Shown piece after piece: positions 34,872 through 50,139 of a stretch of DNA of 64,000 bases (position 1 is its first letter; each line of letters opens with the position of its first letter). The DNA comes from Glebionis coronaria (taxonomy: Eukaryota > Streptophyta > Magnoliopsida > Asterales > Asteraceae), in contig CM046879.1 in the NCBI GenBank assembly GCA_025667525.1, positions 357,673,628 to 357,737,627 on the forward strand, read 5' to 3'. The notes beneath the pieces were generated by a model. It searched no databases. It was not told the DNA's origin and saw only the letters and a list, made by a program, of their open reading frames with translations. The translations under genes and the position numbers were made by a program.

Positions 34872-37800
34872 GAATGGTATCAGAGACAATGGTTATAGAG
34901 AATTAGGTTGCCTAGCCTAGTCTATAGCTTAAGGATCTCTGCATATAGGCTTCATAGGATTACGTGTGGTCTTGATTATGTTTTGATAAAAATTTTTTTG
35001 TGAATTTTGACTAGTATGAGTTGAACTGTAGTTGCCCATACTTGGTCACCTGTTAATTTCTGTTTTGCTTTTGATATATAAATTACTTTCATCATAGTAA
35101 GTTATTTGGTGTACCTAATGTATAGTATTTTAATTTTTATGTTTAAGTCATGTTCCCTAAGAATCATGTGGTGATTCGAGTTACTAGGAGTAGGTGGATA
35201 GGAAGGATTTTAAGTTGTTTCCACTCTTATGGGCGACATGTCTTTTAACGGATTATGATGTTGTGTTGGAGTTTTTCTATGCTGTTTTAGCTAGACTATG
35301 GATTTATGTATTCCAAGAGTTTGACTATATTATTTTAATAGATGAAGTTTTGGACCTTATTGTTTATGTTGTTATGAGCTTATGTGAGTAGATGGATTTA
35401 TGTGTTATATGTTGTATTGATTCTTATAAGTGTCATCATAGGAGGGAGTGCATTAAGGAAAGGGTAATTGTATAAGTATGGTGGCCAACATAGTTATACA
35501 AGTACCACAACTTCAATAGGTTCTCAAGTATGATTGCATGAAAGAGGGTTAGTACATGCTTGTATATGATGAGATGTAGATTTTTGGGTATATGTATAAT
35601 ATATGGATTTATGTACGGCTGCCTACGATATGGCTATTTTTTTAGTATGTTATATGTTTTGAGTTATAGTCATGTTGTGTGATTATGGGGTTACAGGATA
35701 TGGACCAGTTTTAGTGATGGGTTTTGTGCATTGTGGTAAGATGGTGATTACTCGTATGGAAAAACGAGTGTATGACGCGATTGATTGATCTGACATGTAT
35801 GGTAACGAGTATGTATTAGGTGATTTAATAGGTATATATACGGATGTATATATACTAGTATGTTTGAAGTTATGATATATGGTCGTTAAGTAGTTATTAT
35901 AACTTGAACGTACCTTGTGTTTGCTCGTGTTTTATGATGCTGGAGTTTGATGGAGTTCCAAGGACGTTTTGAGTGTTTTGATGTGTGTCTACATTCGGGT
36001 ATGTATTTTAATTAATGAGAACTACTAATTTTTCTTACAAATAAGTGTGGTTAATTATAGGAAAACGGTTTTGAAAATAATTTTTAAGTGTATGGTATGA
36101 TATCGTGACTTACATATTTTTTTAAGTTTGTGGTAGTAAGCTATAAAAAATTTGTCTTGAAAATAATTGGATTAGTTTTCTATGTAACATATGATAATAC
36201 ATTTTAAAGGGGTAAAGAGATTTTACAAAAAATTTCTTAAGTGGAGTTAAAATTTTAGAAGTATTTAATTAGACGAAAATTGTAAAAAGGGAGATTTTAT
36301 TATAGTAATGATAATAATAATACCACACCTTGTGAACTTGTAGTAGTTTAGTTATAACCAGCCTAAAATGGATTTTATAAAATAATAATAATAATAATAT
36401 AGAATAAAATGAAAAAAAACACTGTATTTTAGAAACATGTATTTGTTTCATAAGAACAAGTGAAATACGTTTAATATGGGTACACAAGAGTTAGAATAAG
36501 ATTGTAGTATACTAACTAGTTGATATCTTTGATAAAATAATGAAGATAAAAGATGAGTTTATTGTTCAAAACGAGTATGATTGATTTTAGTAGTATTGAA
36601 GTTTGGTTCTTATGAGGAGTAACTAAATGGGGCGAAAGTTTAAAATTTGCTGAGGTATCAAATTTGGTGATACTAACCGTGACGAGTCTAATTTTTCGTT
36701 GTTGGCACAGTCCATTGAATCTTTTGGACTACATTGTTTCGTTTTCAGTTGTTTTGGCTAGGGTTTATTATGGTTGACTTTCGGTTTACCCTATATTTAT
36801 TAGGGGGCGCGATCGTTTGGAATTCTTTTGGTACACGTCATGGTTGATTTAGTTATGCGGTTGTGGAAACATTAGGATGAGAGGATAGAGTTGGGTAGTA
36901 TTACTTATGGTTAGATATTAGAATGGAGAGATGTGTTTTGGTTTAAAGGTTGTGTTGAAGGAATGATTAAGATTTATGGATTTTTGAAACTTAGATTGGT
37001 TACTTGAATAAAAGTAAAGTTAGTTGACTGGTCGTGGGAACGAGATGTCATGCTATGAGAAGTTGGTTGAAGTACCATTAGGAGATTGATGAAAGTACTA
37101 GCGGATGTGAGGGTAGAGTAGAAAGTTTCTACCAATGGAAAGATTGGGCAAATAACACGCAAGGAAATTGAAATAGTTATGGAGGCAGGGTAGTAGTAGA
37201 GACGTGAAGAAAAACATGGATGTGAAAGAATGATTGGTAAGAAGCTGGTTAATGGTGAAGTACAACAAGTAAGGAAGAGTGAGCCATTGAGAGGTTGAAG
37301 TAGCTTTAGAAATATTGTGGTAGATGTGTTGAGGTTAGAGGCTACTGGGTAGTGTGAAGGTAACATCATAGAGATGAGAAGGACTGCGTGAAGAGCTACA
37401 TCGTGAATCAAGGAGCTAAAAGCACTACGTGTCGGCTGCTAGAAGGAAGCAAGATATTTCAAAGGAGTCACAGAATTTGCAAGGACTGAAAAGGTGACAA
37501 GCACTATGATGGGATCTCCGTATGGTTCGTGACGAAGAAGGACATATCGAGTACCAGAGTGGAGTTACAAAGAGCTGAACTAGTGGATCATGATGAATTG
37601 AATACATAACATGGGAGATTAAGAACTCGTGGAGGTAACAAGGGGAGTCGAGTGACTACGCGGATAGAATTTTTGTGGCAATCAATATCGAGGGATGAGT
37701 AGTGAAGCTGAGCTGAATAAGTTCATGGAGAAGTGATTAGAAAGTCGGTTTTGTGAAGGTGTTATGAAAGATCTTTGGAAGAGACAGCTATGCATTATCC

Positions 37801-39601
37801 AATGCACTAGTGATTTCCATAGATTTGATGAATGAAGTATGGAATTTCTATTGGACGGGATAGTGTAGGAATAAGGGAGAACCATAGAAGGAGAGAACCA
37901 AGTATTCCTAGAAGACGATGACTGAAAGTACCTCATGTTAGGTGCAAGATCATAATAGAAGTATGATACTTGAGTAATAATTTAGAATAGGGCTTAGTTT
38001 AGACAATGGAAACTAATGTGGGCATAAGATGAGAGTGTGATCCGCATGGAATCACAGGAAACTCTAGTTTGTCCCTATTAGGAGGGAGTAGGAGAACTGG
38101 TTGTGAGAAAAACAAGTGAAGCTACTTGGAACATTTTGGCGTATAGATGACTTGATAGACGGGAAGCATCACATCGTGATGTATGGTATGAGTTGAGGAA
38201 GAATAAGGAAGTGTGTATAGAAGCGAAGCATGAATGAAATAGGTCGAGATAGGAACCGAAGGTAAAACTTTGGTAGAACCTAATGAGTAGAATAAAGCAC
38301 AAAGCAAGCTAATACTATCGTAGTGTGGAAAAGGAAATGGCACTGACCTATATGATTGATTGGGAGGCTTAGTATCGATACTCGAATGGATGAGGAGTTA
38401 TAGGTGTGATGTGCCATAGGGACGAAGGGCTTGGTCTAACTGAGATAAGATGAGGAGCAATATGACCTTGAAGGTAAGACATGTGTAGGTATAAAGGAAG
38501 TGTTGGGTATAAAAAAGAATCATGAAGAAAAATGAGAAAGAAGTGTATAGGTGCTACTAATGAGCTATCCAAATTTAATGGAAGTAGTTGTAGCATGGGT
38601 TTGGATGGCAGTTGATAGACTAACTGAGATAACCGTCCTTCTGGTGATGTGTATAGATCATAAGTTGATTTGGATTGGAAGAGCCTTGTTTTGATGAACT
38701 AATCGATATGTGAAAGACCATCATAGGTCACTTTGTAAGGAAATTGAAATTTTTAAGTAGCTTGGGATATGGACTAAAGGGAGTTGATGAACATGATTGG
38801 ATATTAGTATATCCAGCTAATTGGAAAAGCATGGGCAAGTGAGATATTTATACAACCTTAGGAGTTACACTCAGGGCATGTGTGATTGATTTAGAGGGAG
38901 TTAGGAAACTCGTTAGCGATGGCAGAGTTTTCATATAAATGATAGTTATCATACTAGAAGTCGATAAATTCCATTTGAGGCACTATATGAAAGGATGGGG
39001 TGAGTTGTCCCCATTGTGGACTAGAATTGGTAAAAGAGGCTACTGATGTGGTAATGGTGTTTGTGGAAAGGATGAGAGCAACAAGGGATGCTATGTAGAA
39101 AAGGAGGAAACCACTAGAGCTAGTGAAAAAGTTATGTAGGAAGTTTCACCCATAGTAACGGGTGGTATGTTTTGGTAAAATAGAAGAGTTGATGTAGAGT
39201 TTTGTAGGTCCATTTATGATCTTTGGAAAGATCGGACCAGTAGCTTAAGAGCATAGTATTACCTGGGGAAATGAGTGGTATACATGTTATATTTCGTGTA
39301 TTAAGATTGGTAAATGTTGTTTGAGAATGCATATTTGCATGTACGGTTATTCGGGATTTGTGTTAATAAGAGTTTGTTTTATCAAAGAGTCATTTGTGAG
39401 ATTTTTTGACTGTGAGGTCAAGAGTTTGGCAATGAATTTAAATATTGTTGGTTAGTATATGTGGTAATTTGAGACTTGAACTAAAGTTCACGTGGAAATG
39501 AGAGGAGTTCACTTAGAAAACGTATCCTCAGTTGTTTGCTAATGATGTGTTTGATCCTAAGGAGTTAATCTCGGGACGAGATTTCTATTAAGAGGGAGTG
39601 A
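34872..39601 (+). pseudogene. TEK-3 decayed internal region, integrase remnant at its right end
   Basis: After the primer site TGGTATCAGAGAC (34875) no long frame survives. From about 38570 to 39340, translated fragments in changing frames follow the chromovirus integrase in order. They are: a VDRLTE core motif (near 38605), RACVIDLEGV (near 38877), an ELVKEATD stretch (near 39030), KRRKPLE (near 39100) and a GPF-type tail with EMSGIH. I could place no gag or RT between 35000 and 38500. The homologous TEK-1 DNA (46355-48187) is equally decayed. Confidence 0.65.
39584..39601 (+). other. Polypurine tract of TEK-3
   Basis: TATTAAGAGGGAGTGA directly before the 3' LTR, after the CGGGACGAGATT stretch commonly found at this place in Tekay-like elements. 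Confidence 0.8.
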
Positions 39602-42256
<2,655 letters not shown>

Positions 42257-42261
42257 TGGTC

Positions 42262-43992
42262 ACTCCCAAAATCTTCTTTAAAAAGTTTGACACTTGAATA
42301 TCATATTTGGTGAGCAATATGTCTTTGTCTAAGCGAGAAGGATAAGGAATGTTAGGTTTATAGGTGGAAGGTGGGGTTGGTGAAGGGTTCTTCTTGGGTA
42401 CTTCAGTAAGAGGTGGGGACGGTAATGGAAAACTAATACTAGGCGTCAGAGTATGAGTGACAAATGGTTGTGGAAGAGGTGTAGATGGAGTAACTAAGGG
42501 AGGGATAGATGGTCCTACTAAGGTTGCTCCACTGCGTGTAGTAATAGCACTCACATTCGCTCTTGGATTGGTGACGGTATTAGAAGGAAGAGAGCCCGAA
42601 GTAGAGGGTTGAGTACTTGGAAAGAAACTAGCCAACATATTCTTCAAATCATTTGTTTGAGTGCTAATCATGTCGAAGATCGAATCTAATATCATTCCCT
42701 TGCTTAGTGATATCCCCTTTCAAGTTGATAATTTGGCTTTGCAGATTCTTAATTTGCTCTCCTTGGGTTCTCATAAAAGCCTCAACATCATGATTAATGG
42801 GTGGTGCTTGTTGAGCGGATGGGTGATAAGGATTAGAAGCTCGAGGTAGGTTTGGGTTGCTTCTATTGTAGTTGTTGGGGTTGTGATTTTGAGGAGAAAA
42901 ACCGGGTGAAAGAAAGTTGTTAGAACAGTAACTTAGCAAGTTACGATCACCTTGAGGTCGGGCTTGATAGCTTTCCGTTGAATAGTTACCATAAGCCACA
43001 CACACGTTTTCCGGATTGTCATGAGTAGAAGGACAATCAGTGTATGAATGAGGACCCCCGCAAATCTCACAAGAAATTGCAACATCTTTAACTTGTTGTT
43101 GTTGATTAGTAGCCAAGAGTTGCATATTTTTGCTCATTTCGACCATTTCGCGGGTCAATTCGATGATATCAGGGTTTGAAAAAATAGAAGAAACATTGAC
43201 TCTCAGGTTTGATCTTGAGGATGCGGATGAATCCCAATTTTTGTGATGAGTAGTCATGTTCTCGATAAGCTCTCTACACTCCTCGGGTCTTCTTTTCATA
43301 AATGTGCCACCGACGGCTGCATTAATCGTATCACGATCACGAAAAGTTAAACCGTTGTAGAAAGTATCAATTAAGGTGACAGGGAGCATGTTGTGGTTTG
43401 GACATCGATCGATCAAAACATTATAGCGTTCCCAAGCATCAAAAAGTGATTCATCAGGCTCTTGTGTAAATCCACTAATTTGATTTCGAAGGCTCGTGAC
43501 CATGGATGGTGGAAAGTAGCGCGACAAAAATCGTTGAGTCATCTCGTCCCAAGTATGAATTGAATTCTTCGGAAGACGATCAAACCATTTTTCGGCATGG
43601 TGGGATAGGGTGTGTGGAAATAGGTGAAGGCGAAGAAAATCCATAGTAACACCGGGCAACATCATGCTTTGAGTAACGGTAATGAACTTGTCGAGGTGTT
43701 TGTTGGCATCATCATCCGGCAATCCGCGAAATGGACAAGTGTTTTGAACTTGTTGGATCATGTGATGCTTCAACGAAAACTCTTGAGCCGTGATTTGCAT
43801 CGGTGCAATCGGTCCTCCTCGTCCGTTCATGGTTGGTTGACAAAGCTCCTCCATTGTTCGAAGATCGGGTGGGGGAACATTGTTGTTGTTATTCATGTTG
43901 GGGTGGGGTGGATTATTGTTGTTGTGCACACCAGCCATATCTAAATCTTCACGAGTCTCGGGCTCTAAATAAGATGAAGATCTAGTACGCAT
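42262..43992 (-). pseudogene. ATH-1 gag, N-terminal part
   Basis: The ATG is at 43992. The frame begins MRTRSSSYLEPETRED, nearly the same start as ATH-2 Gag, followed by an Asn-rich stretch and the Ty3/gypsy capsid region (WDEMTQRFLSRYFPPS near 43540). An atypical zinc knuckle, CEICGGPHSYTDC, is near 43040-43080. A one-base frameshift around 42664-42695 separates this frame from the continuation, which carries ATTRSG and DIQVSNFLKK and is cut by TEK-3 at 42261. The rest is at 31110-32359. Confidence 0.9.
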
Positions 43993-44230
43993 ACACCTGC
44001 AAAAGCAAAAGAAAAAGATACCAAAGAATTAGAGAATATATATGTACGTGTAAAAATAAAAATAAAAATATTTTTGGATTTTTGAAAATTTTTTATTTTT
44101 ATGGATTTTTAACAATTTTTAATTTTTATGGATTTTTGAAAATTTTTGAGCAAGAAAAATAACGTTCACGATTGAACGGATCCCAAAATTCAACGCGTCT
44201 CTCACAGAAAACCGTTAATCTTTACGAAAA
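43993..44230 (-). other. ATH-1 5' leader
   Basis: A-rich leader between primer site and gag. On the element strand a pyrimidine-rich run ends TTTTGCAGGTG just before the gag ATG, matching a 3' splice site. ATH-2 has the same arrangement at 50140-50160. Confidence 0.5.
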
Positions 44231-44248
44231 GAGCCGGCAGCGGCGCCA
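44231..44248 (-). other. Primer-binding site of ATH-1 (tRNA-Asp type)
   Basis: On the element strand TGGCGCCGCTGCCGGCTC begins two bases after the LTR. Athila elements are known for a TGGCGCC... site complementary to tRNA-Asp. Only part of the 18 bp would pair perfectly with that tRNA. Confidence 0.85.
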
Positions 44249-44806
44249 TTTAATAACTGGATTTTACTCAGTTAAAAAAGTTCGTTGTTCCAGTCTTTTC
44301 GAATTGATTACTAGTTATTAGTGCGACTCAGTCGTATTTTGGTGGAAAACAATAGATTGGTCGTTGTAGTGATATTAAATTGCGAAACGTTAAAGTAAAT
44401 GACGGGTAATTAAAACTAAAACTGATTAAAAGGTAAATTGTGCAAAATTAAAACTTTAAAAGTAATTAATTAAATGACAAAAAATTAAAGCTTGACGAAA
44501 AATTAATTTGACAATGTAATAAAAATGAAAACTTGAAATTTAAAATAAATAAAAACGATTAAAATAACACTAAAGTAAAATGGCGAAAAAATAATCTTTA
44601 AAAAAATTAAACAAAAAATTACTAAAAAAACACTTGGTAAAAACAGAGATTTCGGGAAACGAGCAAAACTAAAAACTTTGTAAAACTAAAAACTTTGTAA
44701 AAATAAAACAAGACAAAACTCGTTTAAAATAAGACTAAGTAAAATGTGGGAAAAGTTAAAATTTAAAAACTAAGATAAAACAAGAAATAAAGTCAAACAA
44801 AAGTCA

Positions 44807-45150
44807 GATCGCAGTCACGATTGCAACAAGCGATCGTACCCTGGATCGTTCCCTAGATCGTACCCACAGATCGCAACAAGCGATCGCAGTGACGATCGTA
44901 CTCCCAGATCTTACTCTAGGGAAGATTTGGATCGTACTCCACCACGATCGCAACAAGTGGATCGCAGTGTGCGATCGTGACCAAGTGATCGTATCCACAG
45001 ATCACAACTAACGATCGTAGTTACAGATCGCAACAGGGCAATCGTGACTTAGATCGTGATGGACGATCGTAGTCTGATCCTAGTCCTTGATCGAAGTAAT
45101 GGATCGCAAGTTAACCCTAGGGGTTTATGCGATCACACTTACTCGATCGA
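44807..45150. repeat. GATCG-word array in ATH-1 5' LTR
   Basis: Sister of 5318-5668: dense GATCGCA/GATCGTA/CGATCG words over about 345 bp in the transcribed leader, with scattered point differences between the copies. Confidence 0.9.
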
Positions 45151-45732
45151 AACAAGCAGAAACCTTTAAGAAAGTTAAGATGGAATCCAATAAGCAAATA
45201 AGCAAATACCAAATAAGCACTTTGACAACAAGCAAATAACAAAAACTTAATTTAAACAAGAATAAGTAAAACTAAATAAGCACAAATTTAAAAACTTTCA
45301 AGACACAAAATAAACAAACTTTATAAACGAACTAAAAGAGAAAAAGATTAAACTTTTGAAAACACTTGAATTAAAATAAGCTAGACAAAAAATAAACAAA
45401 AACACAAACAAAATAAGAAAATCAAACGTATGAGTTTAATAAGATTAATGGAAAAATAAGAACTTTTATCAAAATAAGCATGAACATGAAAACTTTAAGA
45501 TTAAACCAACAAAACAAAATATTTAAAAGCAAGAAATGAAGAATGAGAATGATAATGAAAACTTGATCAAAGGAAAATAAAGATTCAACAACAAAATTAA
45601 CTTACTTGGAATTAAAGGCAAGAAATTAAAGAACAATTAAGTAAATGACATGAAAATAAACGGTGCAAGTAATTAAAGGTGGAGAGATAAGTTGTCAAAT
45701 TAGCTAACAAGTAGCAAATGAGATGAAAGGTC

Positions 45733-45743
45733 TCTATTTATAG
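45733..45743 (-). promoter_or_regulatory. TATA box of ATH-1 5' LTR
   Basis: CTATAAATAGA on the minus strand. This is the copy that would drive the full-length RNA of ATH-1. Confidence 0.75.
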
Positions 45744-45801
45744 GGAGAAAGGAGGTTAGCATGTGTTGCTCCTTCTTTCTTTTTTCTCGTCTTTTCGTCT
45801 T

Positions 45802-46044
45802 CTAAATTCTTCGACTTTTTCGACTTTGTCTCGGGATTATTTGAACTCTTCTTATAATTTCTTCATTTATTAGACTTGAGTTCTTCGACTTCATTAAACT
45901 TCCGTCTTTAGACTTTTTCTTCGATAAATCTTCAGAATAGGCCTTGGACTTCCGTTCTTTTTGCACTCTTGATCTTTTGACTTCGTCTTTTGTCTTTTTC
46001 TTCGATAAAAGCCCGTGAAAGCCCGTGTTTTCTTCCAGTTTCAC
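45802..46044 (-). CDS. Small basic ORF in ATH-1 5' LTR
   Basis: An 80-codon Lys/Arg-rich frame, intact and almost identical to 6320-6562, in U3 about 130 bp from the LTR start. It shares the EDLSKK/KDG pattern with ATH-2. Unknown function; may be non-coding. Confidence 0.35.
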   Translation of the reverse strand: MKLEENTGFHGLLSKKKTKDEVKRSRVQKERKSKAYSEDLSKKKSKDGSLMKSKNSSLINEEIIRRVQIIPRQSRKSRRI

Positions 46045-46174
46045 ATTTTGATCCTAAATCACAACAAAAACACAAACCATGCATAATTCCGACATTTACG
46101 ACATAAAATACACGTTTTGGCTTGGTTATTATTATAATTAAGTGGTAAAAGGATAAGTGTTTTCACACTTATTT

Positions 46175-46354
46175 GCTCATGAACAGGAAATAATCGTTCC
46201 TCAATTAACTTATGAGTACCATATACCCATAAACGATATCCAAACCTCATTCCAAACACACAAAATAAACACATAAGCACATAAAAGCACATATTTGCAC
46301 AAAACACCCTAAACTATAGTATAAGTGACGAACCCCAAAACCATGGTTGTCACA
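46175..46354 (-). repeat. TEK-1 LTR, smaller piece, with GCTCA duplication
   Basis: GCTCA (46175-46179) is the right target duplication of ATH-1. The remaining 175 bp are the start of the TEK-1 LTR on the minus strand, ending at TGTCACA (46354). Its GGTTTGGATATCGTTTA block matches 32461-32478. Confidence 0.88.
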
Positions 46355-48187
46355 TCACTCCCTCCTAATAGAAATCTTCTCCCGAGATTTACTCCATCAA
46401 ACACACAAACAACAAATCACATGAGGATACTTGTTCAAAATGAACTCTTCTCATGTCCATGTGTACCTTAGTTCATGACTCAATATACCACATAAACTAA
46501 CCAACAATATTTAAATTCATTCCCAAACTCTTGACCTCACAGCCAATAAATCTCACAAGTGACTCTTTCATAGAACGAAGACTCTTATTAACACAAATCC
46601 CGAATAACCATACATGCAAATACGCATTCTCAAACAACATTTACCAATCTTAATACATGAAATATATCATGTATACCATTCAATTCCCTAGGTAATTCTA
46701 TACCCATAGGATACTGGTCCAATCTTTCCAAATATCATAAATGGACCTACAAAACTCGTCATCAACTTTTCCCTTTTACTAAAACATGCCACCCATTACT
46801 ATAGGTGAAATTTTCTACATAACTTTGTCACTAAACTCTAGTGGTTTCCTCCTTTTCAACCTAGCATCTCTTGTTTCTCTCATCCTTTCTACAATCACCT
46901 TACTACATTATTAGTCTCTTTCACCAATTTTAGTCCACCATAAGGACATCTCACCCTATCCTTCCATACAGTGCCTCAAATGGCCTTCATCGACTTCTAG
47001 TATGATAACTATCAATATATGAAAACTCAGACATCGCTAACGAGTTTCCCACATCCCTCTAAATCAGTCACCCAAGCTCTCAACACGACTCCTATACTTG
47101 TATCAATTTCCCACTTCGTCCATCATTTTCCAATTAGCTGGATATACTCATATCCAATCATGTTCATCAACTCCCTCCTTTTAGTCCATACCGCAAACTA
47201 CTTAAAAATTCCAATTTCCTTACACAAGTGACCTATGGCGACATTTCACATATTGATTAGTTTATCACAACGAGGCTCTTCCAATCTAAATCAACTTATG
47301 ATCTATACACATCACCAAAAGGACGATTATCTAAGTTAGTCTATCAACTGCCATCCAAACCCATGGTACAACTACTTCCATAAAATTTGGATAGATCATT
47401 AGTAGCACCTATACACTTCTTTCTCACTTTTCTCCATGAATGATTTTTTTCCCTGATACTCAACACTTCCTTTATACCTACACAATGTCTTACCTTCAAG
47501 GTCATAGTGCTCATCATCTTGTCTCAGTTAGACCAAGCCCTTCGTCTCTCATGACACATCACATCTATAAATCCTCAACCATTCGATTATCGATACTAAG
47601 CCTTCCAATCAAACAGTATAGGTCAGTACCATTTCCTTTCCACGCTACAACAATATTATCATGCTTAGTGCCTTAGTCTACTCATTAGGCTATACTAAAT
47701 TTTTACCTTTGGTTCCTATCTCGACGTATTTCATTCATGATTAGCATCTATCCACACTTCCTTCTTCTTCCTCAGCTCATGACATACATCACGATGTTAT
47801 GCTTCCCGTCTTTCAAGTCATCAATACCTCAAAATTTTTCCAAGTAGTTTCACTTGTTTTTCCTCACGATCAGTTATCCTACTCCCTCCTAATAGGGACA
47901 AACTAGAGTTTTATGTGATCCCATGCGGATCATACTCTCATCTTATACCCATATTAGTTCCCATTTGTCTAAACTAAGCCATATTTTAAATTCTTATTCA
48001 AATCTCATACTTCTATTTTGATCTTGCACCCAACATGAGGTACTTTTAATCATCATCTTCTAGGAATACTTGGTTCTCTCCTTCCATGGTTCTTCCTAAT
48101 TCCTACACTATCCCGTCCAACATAAATTCCATACTTCATTCATCAAATCTATGGAAATTGCTAGTGCATTGGATATTGCATAACTGT
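46355..48187 (-). pseudogene. TEK-1 internal 3' end (decayed pol)
   Basis: Immediately inside the LTR is TCACTCCCTCCTAATAG, the complement of the polypurine tract region seen in TEK-3 before 39602. The following 1.8 kb aligns backwards with TEK-3 from about 39600 to 37790, including integrase remnants, all out of frame. ATH-2 interrupts it at 48188. The rest of TEK-1 is not found in this window. Confidence 0.8.
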
Positions 48188-48264
48188 TGATAGGTGTGAA
48201 AACACCCATCCTTTTACCACTTATTTCTTGCTAAAACAAGACCAAAACGCGTATTTAATGTCAT

Positions 48265-48510
48265 TTGTTTGGAATTATGCGTGGTTTGTGTGTTTGTTGT
48301 GTTTTCAGAGCCAACCGGATAAATATTGAAGAAAACATGGGATTGCACGGGTTTTATCGAAGAAAAAGACTAAAAGACGAAGTCTATAGTCCAAGAGATG
48401 CAAAAGATTTGAAGTCAATGGGCCTATTTGAAGATTTATCGAAGAAAAGGACCAAAGATGGAAGATTTACATACGTCGAAGAACTCAAGTCTATTAAACG
48501 AAGAAATTAA
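48265..48510 (+). CDS. Small basic ORF in ATH-2 5' LTR
   Basis: An 81-codon frame with a Cys-rich start, then IEENMGLHGF, KDEV, LFEDLSKKRTKDG. From IEEN onward it resembles the ATH-1 LTR ORFs, whose own ATG starts at that point. The sequence just upstream of that homologous core reads GTGTTTTCAG, like a splice acceptor. Sister frame at 57097-57342. Unknown function. Confidence 0.35.
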   Translation: MFGIMRGLCVCCVFRANRINIEENMGLHGFYRRKRLKDEVYSPRDAKDLKSMGLFEDLSKKRTKDGRFTYVEELKSIKRRN

Positions 48511-48631
48511 AAGACGAGTTGAATTTATTCGTCGACAAATCCCGAATCGAAATCGAAAACGTCAACTTTTCTGAAAAGACGAGAAGACAAGAAGAAAGGG
48601 AGGAAGCCCACTCACCAACCAACTTGAAGAC

Positions 48632-48640
48632 CTATAAATA
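48632..48640 (+). promoter_or_regulatory. TATA box of ATH-2 5' LTR
   Basis: CTATAAATAGG, also in the 3' LTR near 57463. About 445 bp into the LTR, the same distance as in ATH-1. Confidence 0.75.
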
Positions 48641-49055
48641 GGAGTCCCTTCACACATTTAGACTAGTTTTTTAATATTCTAGTTTTTTTCTTTCTTTGTT
48701 TCGTAGGGTAACCAACACCATTAAGGTGTTGGTGATTTTTCATTTTTGTTAAATCAAAGGATCTTGTAAGTTTATAATCTTCCCTTTTGTTTACTTAATC
48801 TTAATCAATCAATATCATCTTTCCTTTAATCTTGTTCATCTTTCTCTCTTTGATTCAAAGTCTTAAGTTTCTACTTGGTTGATTTTAATCTTTAAAAGTA
48901 AGTGGGTTTTATGTTTTTAGTGTTTTGGTTTGATGTCTATGATTAGTAGATGAATAATAGTTATTTTGGTTAAATTTTTGGTTAAAAACTTGGTTGATTT
49001 TGGTAAAAATCGTGCTTTATTGTTTTCCCTGTTCTTCGCATATTCAGTTACCCAG

Positions 49056-49706
49056 ATTCCGAATGAAGTCAATTTATTCCGGATGAAGGGTTTTGCCATA
49101 ATATTCCGGATGAAGCTGTTTAGTTGAGTTATTCCGAATAAAGGATATATTCCGAACGAAGCATTTTATCATTTATTCCGGATCAACAGATTTCCTTAAA
49201 TTGTTCCGAATCAGTTTGTTCATCCGGAATAATCAATATTCCGGATGAGTATTTATATTCCGAATCAAGCAATTTGTTAAATTTGTTCCGAACCAAATTT
49301 CTTTCTTTATTCCGAATCAGTTCCATTATTCCAAATCAATACAATATTCTGAGTCAGTTTTTTTTAAATGTTCCGAATGAAGCTTTTTGTTTAAATTGTT
49401 CCGAATCACCAAATATTCCGGATGAGCCAAAATGTTCCGAATCACCAAATATTCCGGATGAGCCAAATGTTCCGAATCACCAAATATTCCGGATGAGCCA
49501 AAATGTTCCGAATCAAAGTTTTGTCAGATTATTCCGAATGAGCATGTATTCCGAATGAGCAATTTTCAGTTATTCCGAATAAAGGTTGTTCCGAATCAAG
49601 GTTTTCTCAAGATTATTCCGAACCAGTTTTATTCCGCATGAAGCATATGTTCCGAATAAAGGTTTTTGCTTAGTATATTCCGGATCAAGCATAAACATTC
49701 CGAATC
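49056..49706 (+). repeat. TTCCGAAT/TTCCGGAT array in ATH-2 LTR
   Basis: About 650 bp with around 35-40 copies of ATTCCGAATSA or ATTCCGGATGA, spaced mostly 15-25 bp. A stretch near 49400-49510 is more regularly tandem (CCGAATCACCAAATATT). The core TTCCGGAA is palindromic. It lies in the transcribed leader part of the LTR. Confidence 0.9.
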
Positions 49707-49951
49707 AGTGACTTTTTCTGAGTTTAGGTATTTAACTGTTTTATTTTAATTCAAGTTTTATTTTTATTAATTGCTTTTAATTAATTGCTTTTAGTTTATC
49801 TTTATTTACTTCCCGCATTTACCTTTTTAGTAGAATAGAAAACCAAACCCCTTTTTAGTAGCCAAGAACAACTATTCCACTTTGAACCGTGATCGATTCG
49901 AGAAGATACCGAGAACTAAATTGAACCCCATTCAAAATCTATTGTATCAAA

Positions 49952-49969
49952 TGGCGCCGCTGCCGGCTC
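49952..49969 (+). other. Primer-binding site of ATH-2
   Basis: TGGCGCCGCTGCCGGCTC, identical to that of ATH-1, two bases after the LTR. Confidence 0.88.
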
Positions 49970-50139
49970 TTCTCGTAGAGATTAACGGAACTTTGTGAGA
50001 AATTGGATTTTGGGATCCGTTCACCGTGAACGTTACTTTTTCATAAAAATTTTCAAAAATCCTAAAAAAAAATATAAATATAAAATTTTCAAAAATACAA
50101 AAAAATTAGAAAAACATAAAAACCAAAAAGATTTTTGCT

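Larger units (their letters stand above)
44251..46174 (-). repeat. ATH-1 5' LTR
   Basis: 1.92 kb, same layout as 4803-6692. In element order: start A/TAATAAGTGTG (the outermost base here is A, in the 3' LTR T), small ORF 46044-45802, TATA box 45743-45733, GATCG array 45150-44807, end CCAGTTATTA at 44251. It is flanked outside by the GCTCA duplication (46175-46179). Confidence 0.93.
48188..49949 (+). repeat. ATH-2 5' LTR
   Basis: 1.76 kb, TGATAGGTGTG to TTGTATCA, with TGATA/TATCA inverted ends. It holds a small ORF (48265-48510), a TATA box (48632) and a TTCCGAAT/TTCCGGAT cluster (49056-49706), the same order as in ATH-1. Confidence 0.94.

Noticed and set aside
37425..38596. Minus-strand frames of 60-145 codons within TEK-3
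   Set aside because: Shadows on the opposite strand of decayed integrase; compositionally biased and without motifs.
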